Position numbers and translations under genes: made by a program
IMG/VR virus record: IMGVR_UViG_3300049215_000363
Location: 1 to 35,912 of that record
Reading direction: 5' to 3' (one strand)
DNA from: a virus
Length of the DNA: 35,912 bases
Notes under the pieces: model-generated
What the model saw: the letters and a program-made list of their open reading frames with translations, nothing else
The model's database searches: none
What the model was told of the DNA's origin: nothing
Shown here: piece after piece, positions 16,037 through 22,542 of the stretch
Position numbering within the stretch: the stretch's first letter is position 1
How the letters are laid out: each line of letters begins with the position of its first letter

Positions 16037-17094
16037 TGAAAGTCCTCGACTTCTCCAACGCACGCCTCGACGTCCCGACCCTCGCGCAGCTGCACGCCGC
16101 CGGCCAGATCGCCGGCGTCATGCGCTACCTCGGGCCGCTCAACGCCGACGGCAGCTCGCCGTGGCCGAAAGCGCTCACGCGCGCGGAGCTCGCCTCCTAC
16201 CAGGCCGCCGGCATCCCGGTCGCGCTCAACTACGAGACGACCGGCCGCAGCTTCCGCGGCGGTCACGCCCAAGGCGTCCTCGACGGCCAAGCCGCCGGCG
16301 CGTGGCGCAAAGCGCTCGGGCTCGACAACACCGTCGCGATCTACTTCTCGACCGACACGTCCATCACGACCGCCGACGTGCCGCTCGTCGTCGACTACCA
16401 GCACGGCATCGCCGACGGCATCGGTGAACCGGAGGGCTACTACGGCCCCGCGGTCGCGTTCGCCGAGCTCATCCGGGCCGGTGTCATCCGCACGCTCGCC
16501 AACGGCGCATATGCGCTGTGGGAACCGAACGCGCGCGGCTGGGCCGGCGACGGCATCGACGACCCGCACGCCGCGCTCGTCCAACGCGTCTCGCACTCGT
16601 TCCCACAATTCGCTGCCGGCGGCTACGACGAAAGCGATCTCTTCGTCACCGACTGGGGCCAACATCCCCGACCCAACACCGCACCGGCCACGCCTGTCCT
16701 GGAGGACAACATGTTGATCCCTCGCCGCGTCACCTCGACCGTGCCCGGCCGCGACGCCTGGATCAAATTCGACCCGGCGTCCGGCACGCTTACCGCGTTC
16801 GGGCTCGACTTCGCCGACGACGGGGCCTGGAACATCAACCGGGCGCTCGCCGCCGGCCACGTCATCGTCGCCACGCTCAAGGTCGCCTACCAGGGCCATC
16901 TGTGGGGGCCGGCCGACAACAAAGACGGCACCAAATGTGTCGTCGCCGCTGACGGCGACGGCGGCACCTTCGAGCTCGCCTACGCCAACGTCGACCCCGC
17001 TCCCGCGGCGCCCGCATCGGGAATGACCGACGCGCACGTGACGGCGCTCGTCGAACAGCTCCTCGAAGCACACGGCCACATCACCTTCGAGTAA
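16036..17094 (+). CDS. Endolysin with DUF1906 (Rv2525c-like glycoside hydrolase) domain
   Basis: This encodes 352 residues. Residues 1-225 match the DUF1906 fold, a TIM barrel related to GH25: LDFSNAR with D5, IAGVMRYLGP, ALNYETTG with E67, and IYFSTDT with D107. These carboxylates are in the places expected for catalysis in the family. After an NTAPATP linker comes a beta-type domain (about 245-325) of unknown kind, and a C-terminal helix (330-352). The following small genes encode membrane proteins. The protein has no signal peptide, so it would need the holins to reach the peptidoglycan. Confidence 0.78.
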   Translation: MKVLDFSNARLDVPTLAQLHAAGQIAGVMRYLGPLNADGSSPWPKALTRAELASYQAAGIPVALNYETTGRSFRGGHAQGVLDGQAAGAWRKALGLDNTVAIYFSTDTSITTADVPLVVDYQHGIADGIGEPEGYYGPAVAFAELIRAGVIRTLANGAYALWEPNARGWAGDGIDDPHAALVQRVSHSFPQFAAGGYDESDLFVTDWGQHPRPNTAPATPVLEDNMLIPRRVTSTVPGRDAWIKFDPASGTLTAFGLDFADDGAWNINRALAAGHVIVATLKVAYQGHLWGPADNKDGTKCVVAADGDGGTFELAYANVDPAPAAPASGMTDAHVTALVEQLLEAHGHITFE

Positions 17095-17366
17095 TGGTCT
17101 CCTGGTTCATGCACGTCGCCGGCCTCGATGACGGGTCCGGCGCCTGGTACCTGTGGTGGTCCGGGATCGTCGGCGATCTCGCGCTGGTCGGCGCCGCGAT
17201 CAGCATCGCACGACATGTGAACTGCCACTCCCACGGCTGCTGGCGTATCGCGCGCCACCCCGTTGCAGGCACGCCCTACAAGACGTGCGCGCGCCACCAT
17301 CCGACCGTGCCGTCAAAAGTCACCGTCGAACAGATCCACGCCGCACACGAAACCTCGAGGTCGTAA
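17094..17366 (+). CDS. Small membrane protein with a Cys/His motif
   Basis: This encodes 90 residues, starting within the endolysin stop (TAATG). One transmembrane segment (about 18-40) is followed by C44, C49, C65, H68 and H69, which look like a zinc-binding or redox patch on the cytoplasmic side. A very similar small protein (GCWR.GRHPV.GT...C..HHP) occurs near lysis and other accessory genes in actinophages. A holin or lysis-control role is likely from position, but unproven. Confidence 0.7.
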   Translation: MVSWFMHVAGLDDGSGAWYLWWSGIVGDLALVGAAISIARHVNCHSHGCWRIARHPVAGTPYKTCARHHPTVPSKVTVEQIHAAHETSRS

Positions 17367-17581
17367 TGACCGCCGCTCCTCGACAAACGCAACGTGCCGC
17401 GTTCACCGACCAGACGCGCCTCACGCTCCTCGAGAACGACGTCGACGAGGTGTACTCGACCATGCACGACATCGCCGAAAAGACGAACGCCAAAGTCGAC
17501 CGGATGTCACGCATCGGCATGTACATCCTCGTGTCGATCGTGATCGGCTGCGTCCTCGCGCTCATCAACCTGGTGCGCTGA
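17366..17581 (+). CDS. Holin-like protein with coiled coil and one membrane segment
   Basis: This encodes 71 residues, coupled to the previous gene by TAATG. Residues 15-48 form a charged coiled coil (LTLLENDVDEVYSTMHDIAEK), residues 50-70 a transmembrane helix ending in LVR. The layout resembles the XhlA-type membrane proteins that work with holins. Its last 17 bases overlap the end of the convergent reverse-strand gene. Confidence 0.7.
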   Translation: MTAAPRQTQRAAFTDQTRLTLLENDVDEVYSTMHDIAEKTNAKVDRMSRIGMYILVSIVIGCVLALINLVR

Positions 17582-17990
17582 TGTCGCCCGTCCGCCGGCT
17601 GACAACGGTGCCCGGTTCGCTGAGATCGACAACGAGACCGGACCCGACGAGCTTCGCTGTGCGCCGCCGCGACTCGTCGAGCTCGATTCCGTAGTTGCCG
17701 CAAAAGGATTTCGCCGAGAACATGACATTCTTGTCACGGTCGTTGGTGTTCAGCTTGTACTTGTGCGGGACGTCCTCGGTGGTCGGGCGAATCGCGAGGA
17801 GTCGCTTCTCTCGGTGGAAGCGAAGGACTACCCATGCGGGCCGGCCAAGCGCGTCAAACGCTGCATCGTTCAGTCCGATCATTCCCGACCGCATGATCGT
17901 GAGCGTGGGCTCTGCTGCCACGGGTTTGAACCGCTCCGTGAACTCTTCCCAGCCGTCGTCCGCGCCGCCTTTGCGCTTCGAAGTCGTCAT
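17565..17990 (-). CDS. Conserved hypothetical protein, leaderless, convergent with the lysis genes
   Basis: This encodes 141 residues, starting at 17990. The core (GMIGLNDAAFDALGRPAWVVLRFHREKRLLAIRPT, then FSAKSFCGNYGIEL and LVVDL) resembles small actinobacterial proteins of the swapped-hairpin type that I know from memory without a firm name. The upstream region has a good promoter 8 bases from the ATG, so the transcript would be nearly leaderless. Expression from its own promoter suggests a lysogeny-phase role. Its end overlaps the end of the holin-like gene by 17 bp. Confidence 0.68.
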   Translation of the reverse strand: MTTSKRKGGADDGWEEFTERFKPVAAEPTLTIMRSGMIGLNDAAFDALGRPAWVVLRFHREKRLLAIRPTTEDVPHKYKLNTNDRDKNVMFSAKSFCGNYGIELDESRRRTAKLVGSGLVVDLSEPGTVVSRRTGDISAPG

Positions 17991-17998
17991 GGCTCGAC

Positions 17999-18027
17999 AA
18001 CATACACGAGCTCTGGAAGGATGTCAT
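17999..18027 (-). promoter_or_regulatory. Promoter for the gene at 17565-17990
   Basis: On the reverse strand atgaca (18022-18027) is followed by a 17-base spacer and tatgtt (17999-18004). The first matches the -35 consensus in five of six places and the second the -10 in four. The predicted start lies next to the ATG, so there is no room for a ribosome-binding sequence. Confidence 0.55.
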
Positions 18028-18078
18028 CGACTTCGGCGACCGTTGGAGTCGGATGATCGTTCGTGTCATGACTTGTTG

Positions 18079-18438
18079 ATGATGCGCAATACGTTCCCGT
18101 CCGATTCACCTGGGAGAACGAGCCCCATAAAAAAAACCGAGCCCGGTGTACGTCGAGACCCGAAGCGCGGGACGTGGCTGTATGTCATCGACGCGCCGGG
18201 ACGCGACGGGAAGCGCCGCCAAGTCTGGAAGCGCGGCTTCGCAACGAGGGAAGAGGCGAACGCCGCGGCGATCAAGTTCCGCACGGAGATCGCGGATCAG
18301 CTGGTACCGCTGCCGGACCATGACAGCGTTGCGGCCTTTGCCAGGGCGCACGCAACATGCGTCAGCACGAACAGCAACGCCGCGTCGATCAACAAGATCA
18401 TCGACTACTTCCTCTACCCGAACTTCTCTTCGTGTTGA
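18079..18438 (+). pseudogene. Orphan integrase arm-type DNA-binding domain
   Basis: The frame encodes up to 119 residues with a clear integrase arm-domain signature at about 21-76: GVRRDPKRGTWLYVIDAPG, then RQVWKRGFATREEANAA. This is the N-terminal piece of a tyrosine integrase, which binds arm-type sites around attP. No core or catalytic domain follows; the frame stops after an unrelated-looking tail. No ribosome-binding sequence is visible. It may be the residue of an old integrase or an independently made arm-binding protein that serves the short integrase encoded at 19192-20019. Confidence 0.6.
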
Positions 18439-18455
18439 GATGCGGTCTCAACACG
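18431..18455. repeat. Perfect 10-5-10 inverted repeat at the end of the arm-domain frame
   Basis: cgtgttgaga (18431-18440), loop tgcgg, tctcaacacg (18446-18455). It overlaps the stop of the arm-domain frame. It could be a short terminator, a recombination core (tyrosine recombinases use two inverted arms around a 5-8 bp overlap) or a scar from recombination. Between 18456 and 18554 I see no convincing gene. Confidence 0.55.
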
Positions 18456-18554
18456 TTCAAGGCCGCCGTGCACGCCACACCGCAGACCCGCGAGTTCTTC
18501 GAGCACATGCCCAAACCCACCACCGACCCCAACTGCTGAAAAGGAAACACGGAC

Positions 18555-18776
18555 GTGAACCTCGCCGCTATCCGCAAAGCCGTCGCCGGCTTCGTCGCCT
18601 CCGCGCTGCCGATCCTCACCGCGCTGCTCACCTACAACGTGCTGCCCGGCAACGCCGCCAAGATCGTCAGCGCCGTCATCGTCGCGCTCACCCCCGTCTT
18701 CACATTCCTCGGCGTACACCAAGCACCCGCCAACACCTCGCAGCCGCCGGCAACCCCGCCGATCAAAGCCGCGTAA
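18555..18776 (+). CDS. Holin, two membrane segments
   Basis: This encodes 73 residues from GTG, with aagga at 18541-18545. Two hydrophobic helices (about 8-27 and 34-54) are separated by a short polar turn (YNVLPGNAAK), and the tail is Pro/Thr-rich and cytoplasmic or external. The LTYNVLPG turn is common in small phage holins of actinobacteria. It is separated from the endolysin by about 1.4 kb that includes the reverse-strand gene and the arm-domain frame. Confidence 0.72.
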   Translation: MNLAAIRKAVAGFVASALPILTALLTYNVLPGNAAKIVSAVIVALTPVFTFLGVHQAPANTSQPPATPPIKAA

Positions 18777-18873
18777 CTTCGCCACAACGGGAGCGCGGCC
18801 CCAGAACGGGTCTCTCTCCGCCCGTGCTCCCAGCCTGCATCCCGGAGAGAAAACCGGGCGTGGTGAACCGATC

Positions 18874-18900
18874 GACCCCTCGACTCCGCGTCGAGGGGTC
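18874..18900. terminator. Bidirectional intrinsic terminator-like hairpin
   Basis: gacccctcgac (18874-18884), loop tccgc, gtcgaggggtc (18890-18900): a perfect 11-bp stem followed by gtttcgcgttct. It lies between the holin gene on the forward strand and the reverse-strand small gene ending at 18912, so it can end both convergent transcripts. Confidence 0.75.
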
Positions 18901-18911
18901 GTTTCGCGTTC

Positions 18912-19058
18912 TCAGCGAGCTTGTTGCAGCTGGTAGAGCGCGGCGAGCCATTGGTTCTGTTGCTCGAGGAGCGCTGCGATGCGATCAAGTCGTTCGTTGG
19001 TCTCGCCCTGGCCCTTCTTCAGTTGGTTGACGATGCTGCTCTCGGTAAGGGCACCCAT
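18912..19058 (-). CDS. Small coiled-coil protein at the end of the lysogeny operon
   Basis: This encodes 48 residues. I chose the ATG at 19058, preceded by aagga about 11 bases away; longer in-frame starts have an Arg-rich N-terminus. The sequence (LTESSIVNQLKKGQGETNER, then RIAALLEQQNQWLAALYQLQQAR) is a single amphipathic helix suited to oligomerisation. It follows the integrase and ends just before the hairpin terminator. Function unknown. Confidence 0.55.
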   Translation of the reverse strand: MGALTESSIVNQLKKGQGETNERLDRIAALLEQQNQWLAALYQLQQAR

Positions 19059-19102
19059 GGCGTGGATCATCCTTCGTCGTGTTCGCGTTCGTCCAGTTCG
19101 TG

Positions 19103-19131
19103 AGGCTCGGAATCGACAAGATTCCGAGCCT
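19103..19131. repeat. Perfect 12-5-12 inverted repeat beside the integrase gene
   Basis: aggctcggaatc (19103-19114), loop gacaa, gattccgagcct (19120-19131). It lies 60 bp past the integrase stop, in the 133-bp gap before the small gene. It could terminate the integrase transcript, although no T-tract follows on either strand, or be part of the attP core, which usually lies next to the integrase gene. Confidence 0.6.
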
Positions 19132-19191
19132 TGGCGGATCACGGAGCTCTTCGAGGGCCTCGCGGGCTCCCCTCTCGATCAAGCGGCCCCA

Positions 19192-20019
19192 TCAGTTCTC
19201 GCCCGGGTCGAAGTCGGGCTGGAATTCGGGGAGTCGCAGCGCTTCGACGACTGCCGTGGCTCGGTCCTCGTCCCATGCGGCATAGCCGGCGGTGGTTTTC
19301 GGGTCGCTGTGGCCCATGAGTTCTTGGGTGAGGCGGAGGTCGTGCGAGCGGCGGTACACGGAGGTGCCGAAGTAGTGGCGCAGCTGGTGCAGTGATGCGT
19401 CGACGCCGACGCTACGCAGGTACCGGCCGCAACGCTGGCTGAGGCTGTTCGACTTGATGTGGCCGTTGCGGCGAGACGGGAACAGGTAGCCGCGCTGGGG
19501 AAGGCGCACGAGCTGCTTTTCGATCAGTGGGTGGACCGGCAAGATCCGCTGCTTCGATCCTTTGCCGGTCACGACGAGCCGGCCGCCTTGGAAGTCCTCG
19601 CGGGACAGCCCGGCGATCTCACCGGCGCGCAAGCCCATGAACGCCGCCATCAACAGCCACGTGTGAATCGGTTCGGGCGCGTGATACAGGGCTTGCTCGA
19701 GCTGGTCGTCGCGGATCGGGCGCGGGTAGCGGCGGTGCACCCTCGGTCGAACGAGGCGCATCGTCGGGTCGTCGGCGCGGATGTCTTCGCGCGCGCACCA
19801 CCGATAGAACGACGAGAGGTGGCTGAGATACACGATGCGCGTCGAGGGCGCGACGCCGAGGTCGTTCCACCATGCGGTCAGGGCGTCGGCCTTGATGGTC
19901 TCGAGCGGCCCGAGCGTACGTTCGACGCGCCGCAGCGTGAGCTCGAGCGCAGCGATGTAGCTCGGTTGGAAGTTCCGCATGCCGCAGTACGCCAGATGCT
20001 GATCGATGAGCCCGTCCAT
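19192..20019 (-). CDS. int: Tyrosine recombinase / integrase, short XerC/D-like form
   Basis: This encodes 275 residues, with gagggaa before the ATG at 20019. A core-binding domain (about 3-85) is followed by a complete catalytic domain: R131 in GLRAGEI, K153 in TGKGSKQR, H211-x-x-R214, H237 in MGHSDPKTTAGY and the nucleophile Y246. No arm-type N-terminal domain is present, unlike most phage integrases. It follows the repressor by 22 bases on the same strand, so both are probably cotranscribed. It should catalyse insertion of the circular genome. Confidence 0.9.
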   Translation of the reverse strand: MDGLIDQHLAYCGMRNFQPSYIAALELTLRRVERTLGPLETIKADALTAWWNDLGVAPSTRIVYLSHLSSFYRWCAREDIRADDPTMRLVRPRVHRRYPRPIRDDQLEQALYHAPEPIHTWLLMAAFMGLRAGEIAGLSREDFQGGRLVVTGKGSKQRILPVHPLIEKQLVRLPQRGYLFPSRRNGHIKSNSLSQRCGRYLRSVGVDASLHQLRHYFGTSVYRRSHDLRLTQELMGHSDPKTTAGYAAWDEDRATAVVEALRLPEFQPDFDPGEN

Positions 20020-20041
20020 GTTGGTTCCCTCGCAAAATCCG

Positions 20042-20410
20042 TTATGCCGCTACGGCGAATTCGGTCTGAGCAAGCCGACGGTTGACTGCACGCGCCACGT
20101 TGCGACGCACGTCACGATAGGGGAGTAATGTGACATTTCCTCCGGGAGCGGCGTTGTCGGCGAACCAGCGCAGGATGTCCGGCGCCTCTTTGCGGAAGAG
20201 CTCGGCCGGCACGCCGAGCGCCGCGGCGAAGTCGTCCATGTTCCCCGGCCGGATGCGCGCCCGGCCGACCCGGCGCTTGAAGATCGAGTTGCGGTCCATG
20301 CCGACGCGCTCGGCGAGCTGGCCGTCATTGATGTCACGCAGCCGCATCATCAGATCGAGGGCATGCATCGCCCGCTCTTCGGCCGGATCGAGCGTCGTTC
20401 GGTTCGCCAT
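20042..20410 (-). CDS. Phage repressor, XRE/Cro-CI-type helix-turn-helix
   Basis: This encodes 122 residues starting at 20410; a longer frame would run through the divergent promoter region. Residues about 18-70 form an HTH: LDLMMRLRDINDGQLAERVGMDRNSIFKRRVG, followed by GNMDDFAAALGVPAELF, the usual layout of XRE regulators. The C-terminal part (80-122) is helical and basic. The palindrome abutting its start and the divergent excisionase-like gene make it the likely lysogeny repressor. There is no peptidase-like self-cleavage domain, so induction must work another way. Confidence 0.82.
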   Translation of the reverse strand: MANRTTLDPAEERAMHALDLMMRLRDINDGQLAERVGMDRNSIFKRRVGRARIRPGNMDDFAAALGVPAELFRKEAPDILRWFADNAAPGGNVTLLPYRDVRRNVARAVNRRLAQTEFAVAA

Positions 20411-20427
20411 GGGAGCACATTGCTCCC
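20411..20427. promoter_or_regulatory. Operator O1, perfect palindrome abutting the repressor start
   Basis: GGGAGCACATTGCTCCC has 7-base arms (GGGAGCA/TGCTCCC) around CAT. It directly abuts the ATG of the repressor. The reverse-strand promoter, ttgact (20441-20446) with a poor -10 about 18 bases on, would lie over it, so the repressor probably represses itself. Confidence 0.65.
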
Positions 20428-20475
20428 GGTCAGGGGCGAAAGTCAATGGATAGTGGCGGAATGTAAGCCCAAGGG

Positions 20476-20510
20476 TTGACAGGAGGGGCAGAAGAGAGCA
20501 GAGTGCGCTT
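20476..20510 (+). promoter_or_regulatory. Rightward early promoter with operator O2
   Basis: ttgaca (20476-20481), a 17-base spacer and cagagt (20499-20504) form a promoter whose predicted start falls at about the ATG of the excisionase-like gene. A degenerate copy of O1, gagagca-gag-tgcgctt (20494-20510), covers the -10, matching O1 in 11 of 17 places. The -35 is a perfect consensus; the -10 is weak. Confidence 0.5.
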
Positions 20511-20512
20511 CT

Positions 20513-20734
20513 ATGGCGCACGAGGCTCCGACCCCGCTTTTGGGAGAACTGTCAACTCCTGCGGCTGCCGAGATCCTCGGCGTCCACTCGAACACCCTTC
20601 TCCGCTGGGTCGCCGAGGGCAAGGTCCGGGCGATCCGCTCCGCCGGCGGCGGCGTCTACCGCTTCCGACGCGCCGACCTCGAAGAGTTCGCCCGCTCGCA
20701 AATGACGCTGCCCGAACGCGAGCCACAACCGTGA
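20513..20734 (+). CDS. Excisionase-like MerR-type HTH protein
   Basis: This encodes 73 residues. The HTH is clear: STPAAAEILGVHSNTLLRWV, then EGKVRAIRSAGGGVYRFRRADLEEF. The motif LGVHSNTLLRW-V-EGK-A-R is that of the excisionase/AlpA DNA-binding family (HTH_17). It is the first gene of the rightward operon, divergent from the repressor. It may be the excisionase, the cro-like regulator, or both. Confidence 0.75.
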   Translation: MAHEAPTPLLGELSTPAAAEILGVHSNTLLRWVAEGKVRAIRSAGGGVYRFRRADLEEFARSQMTLPEREPQP

Positions 20735-20743
20735 CAACCAAGT

Positions 20744-20771
20744 GCGCCCGCCGGTTGCAGCCGACGGGCGC
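20744..20771. terminator. Hairpin before the surface-protein gene
   Basis: gcgcccg (20744-20750) pairs with cgggcgc (20765-20771), with a further three base pairs inside after a one-base mismatch. It lies between the excisionase-like gene and the ribosome-binding sequence of the LPFTG gene. It may attenuate transcription of the latter. Confidence 0.4.
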
Positions 20772-20793
20772 CGAACACGAGGAGAGAGCCCTC

Positions 20794-21456
20794 ATGCCCG
20801 TAACACGGAAACTACTCACAGCCGCGGCGCTGGTTGTTGGCGCGGGCACGTTCGTGTGCGCGCCTGCCGCGCAGGCTGCTGCGCCGACCTGGTCTGAGGG
20901 CCCGGCGATTACCTGCTCGACGATCAACATCGATCCGCCGGCGACGTTCACGGTCACTTACCACACCTCGATCGATGGCGGCACGGTCGTCGACACGCCG
21001 GCGACGTGGGGCGATCACGCCGACCCCTACATCGACACACCGGTCGGTGTGCTCGTGCCGGGCCCGCACACGGTCACGTCGTATGCGACGGCGACGGTGT
21101 CGAACCTGCCGGGCGCGACGGCCGTATCGGGGACGTCGACGGTGACGCTCACGTGCGTCGCACCGGCCACGACGACGACTGAGCCGGCAACAACGACGAC
21201 GGAACGGCAGCAGTGCCTCATTCCCGAAGGTTGCACGTCGACGACGACGGTGCAGGCCGCGGGTTCGACAACCGTGCCGAGCTCGTCGACGTCGATCGCG
21301 ATCGGCACGCCGACGAGCGTCGCCGCAGCGCCGGCGGCGCAGCAGTTGCCGTTCACTGGTTCGAGCTCGTTCCCGCTCGGTGCTGTCGGCGGCGTGTTCG
21401 TCGCTGGCGGAGCGGCCGCGCTCGCGTTCGCACGCAGGCGGGGAGGCGCAGCCTGA
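20794..21456 (+). CDS. Secreted LPFTG-anchored cell-wall surface protein
   Basis: This encodes 220 residues behind gaggagag. A Sec signal peptide runs to A28 (PAAQA|A). The exposed part (about 29-130) is Thr/Val-rich and beta-like with two Cys. A Thr/Ser linker carrying TTTTE-type repeats leads to a textbook sorting signal: L185-P-F-T-G189, a hydrophobic stretch, and the basic tail ARRRGGAA. Sortase would cut between T and G and join the protein to the host peptidoglycan. It is the second gene of the rightward early operon, so it would be displayed on infected or lysogenic cells. Superinfection blocking or altered adhesion are plausible; no enzymatic motif is seen. Confidence 0.82.
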   Translation: MPVTRKLLTAAALVVGAGTFVCAPAAQAAAPTWSEGPAITCSTINIDPPATFTVTYHTSIDGGTVVDTPATWGDHADPYIDTPVGVLVPGPHTVTSYATATVSNLPGATAVSGTSTVTLTCVAPATTTTEPATTTTERQQCLIPEGCTSTTTVQAAGSTTVPSSSTSIAIGTPTSVAAAPAAQQLPFTGSSSFPLGAVGGVFVAGGAAALAFARRRGGAA

Positions 21457-21854
21457 TGGTTTGGATGATCGTTATTGCCGACACCGGCACCGGCACGATC
21501 GCACGGCCGGTCGCGCTCGACGCCATCGAAGCGTTCCTCAACCCGACCGACCCCGGCCTGCGCCGCGCCGCACGTTCCCAATGCGTTTCGGCGATTGAAA
21601 CCAGCGACTGGATGCCGCTCGCCGCGAAGCTCGGTGTCACCGCCGACGAACTCGACTGCTTCTGCTCCGAAGTGTGGGGCGCCGACCGTGACGTGTTCCT
21701 CGCCGGCGTTCTCGACGCGTTGCGTGTCGCTCGGGTGAGTGACCGTCTGCGGTTCGATGTCAAAGCCGCGGAGGTGACACACGTCGAGTTCGTGATCGAG
21801 GCGACTGGTGTCACGGTCGTGCTGGCCGCACCCGCGAAAGCGGCGGCGTCGTGA
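21456..21854 (+). CDS. Hypothetical protein
   Basis: This encodes 132 residues, starting at an ATG overlapping the previous stop (TGATG). It looks globular and mixed: a beta strand (MVWMIVIAD), helices (ALDAIEAFL, SEVWGADRDVFLAGVLDALRVARVS) and strands near the end (VEFVIEATGVTVVLAA). Its stop overlaps the next GTG. I recognise no family; early expression is the only clue. Confidence 0.65.
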   Translation: MVWMIVIADTGTGTIARPVALDAIEAFLNPTDPGLRRAARSQCVSAIETSDWMPLAAKLGVTADELDCFCSEVWGADRDVFLAGVLDALRVARVSDRLRFDVKAAEVTHVEFVIEATGVTVVLAAPAKAAAS

Positions 21855-22108
21855 GCCTGCATCAGCACCGCCTCGAGGACGTGAAGCGCATCCAAGCAGC
21901 GCAGCGCGGACGGTCTGCCGAAATGCGGCAGAGAAAGGAGCCTCGTCGTGAAGACGACGCTCAAAGTGACGGCGTACGGGCTCATCAGCGCGGCCATGGT
22001 CGTGTTTGGTGGCGCTCCACGCTTGCGTCACTGATGTTCTGGCGCCGCCGTACCAGGGATGGCGGCGCCAGAACCACCGACTGGCGTGCGAAGTCAGGAA
22101 CGAACTGA
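21851..22108 (+). CDS. Doubtful small basic protein
   Basis: This would encode 85 residues from the GTG overlapping the previous stop. The first half looks acceptable (LHQHRLEDVKRIQAAQRGRSAEMR) but the second is Arg- and Trp-rich, and a strong hairpin (22036-22074) crosses it. A shorter frame with a good ribosome-binding site lies inside it. The two cannot easily both be functional; I give this one lower weight. Confidence 0.35.
   Translation: MSLHQHRLEDVKRIQAAQRGRSAEMRQRKEPRREDDAQSDGVRAHQRGHGRVWWRSTLASLMFWRRRTRDGGARTTDWRAKSGTN
21948..22034 (+). CDS. 28-residue membrane peptide
   Basis: A GTG start is preceded by gagaaaggag (21931-21940). The product begins MKTTLKVTAYGLISAAMVVF, a single hydrophobic segment, and ends APRLRH. 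The stop is followed at once by a 14-bp hairpin. The strong ribosome-binding site and the hairpin favour it over the longer overlapping frame. Small phage membrane peptides often act on the host envelope or on ion balance. Confidence 0.5.
   Translation: MKTTLKVTAYGLISAAMVVFGGAPRLRH
22036..22074 (+). terminator. 14-bp stem hairpin after the 28-residue peptide
   Basis: Positions 22036-22049 (gttctggcgccgcc) are perfectly complementary to 22061-22074, with an 11-base loop. No T-tract follows, but the stem is long and GC-rich. It would separate the peptide gene from the gene at 22108, which has its own ribosome-binding site. Confidence 0.6.
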
Positions 22109-22542
22109 TGAGCGTGCATTCCTCGACGACCGTCGATGTCGGCGACCTGCGCGACGTGCAGGTCGTGAGCGTCGGTCACGCGTCCGACCCGACGCACGTG
22201 TTCATGCTCGCCCACTATCCGACGACCGTCGTGTTGCGCGGTCGTACGGCCGAGCTCTACGCCTGGTTCGAAGAGCTCCGCGCCAAGCTCGACGAGCACA
22301 TCGGTCGCCTCGTCGACGGCCGGGCGCTTGTCGCTGTCTCTGAGGACGGCGCAGTCGAGCAGCTGGCCGAGATCCCGCACGATCTTCCGCCCCGCGAACG
22401 CAGCGGATCGTGCAGCGCCATGTGGGGCCAGTTCGACGGCACCGTGTCGTACCGGCACGCGTGCGCGCTCGACGCCGGCCACGACGGCCCATGCAAATGC
22501 GCATGTGACGCCGAGCTCGTTGTCGCGGAGGCGCGGCCATGA
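22108..22542 (+). CDS. Hypothetical protein with a C-terminal Cys cluster
   Basis: This encodes 144 residues, with agga 8 bases before the ATG. A beta-alpha N-terminal region (VVSVGHASDPTHVFMLAHYPTTVVL, then LYAWFEELRAKLDEHIGRLV) is followed by a segment with Cys and His residues (GSCSAMWG, RHACALDAGHDGPCKCACDAE), which may bind a metal. Its stop overlaps the next start. No family recognised. Confidence 0.65.
   Translation: MSVHSSTTVDVGDLRDVQVVSVGHASDPTHVFMLAHYPTTVVLRGRTAELYAWFEELRAKLDEHIGRLVDGRALVAVSEDGAVEQLAEIPHDLPPRERSGSCSAMWGQFDGTVSYRHACALDAGHDGPCKCACDAELVVAEARP

Noticed and set aside
18456-18539. Short frame before the holin gene, ending PTTDPNC
   Set aside because: Only about 35 residues with no ribosome-binding sequence; possibly a relic of the region that lost the integrase.
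18926-18960. tRNA-like stretch agctggtagagcgcgg
   Set aside because: It resembles a D-arm but has no acceptor or T-arm partners, and lies in the coding sequence of the small coiled-coil gene.
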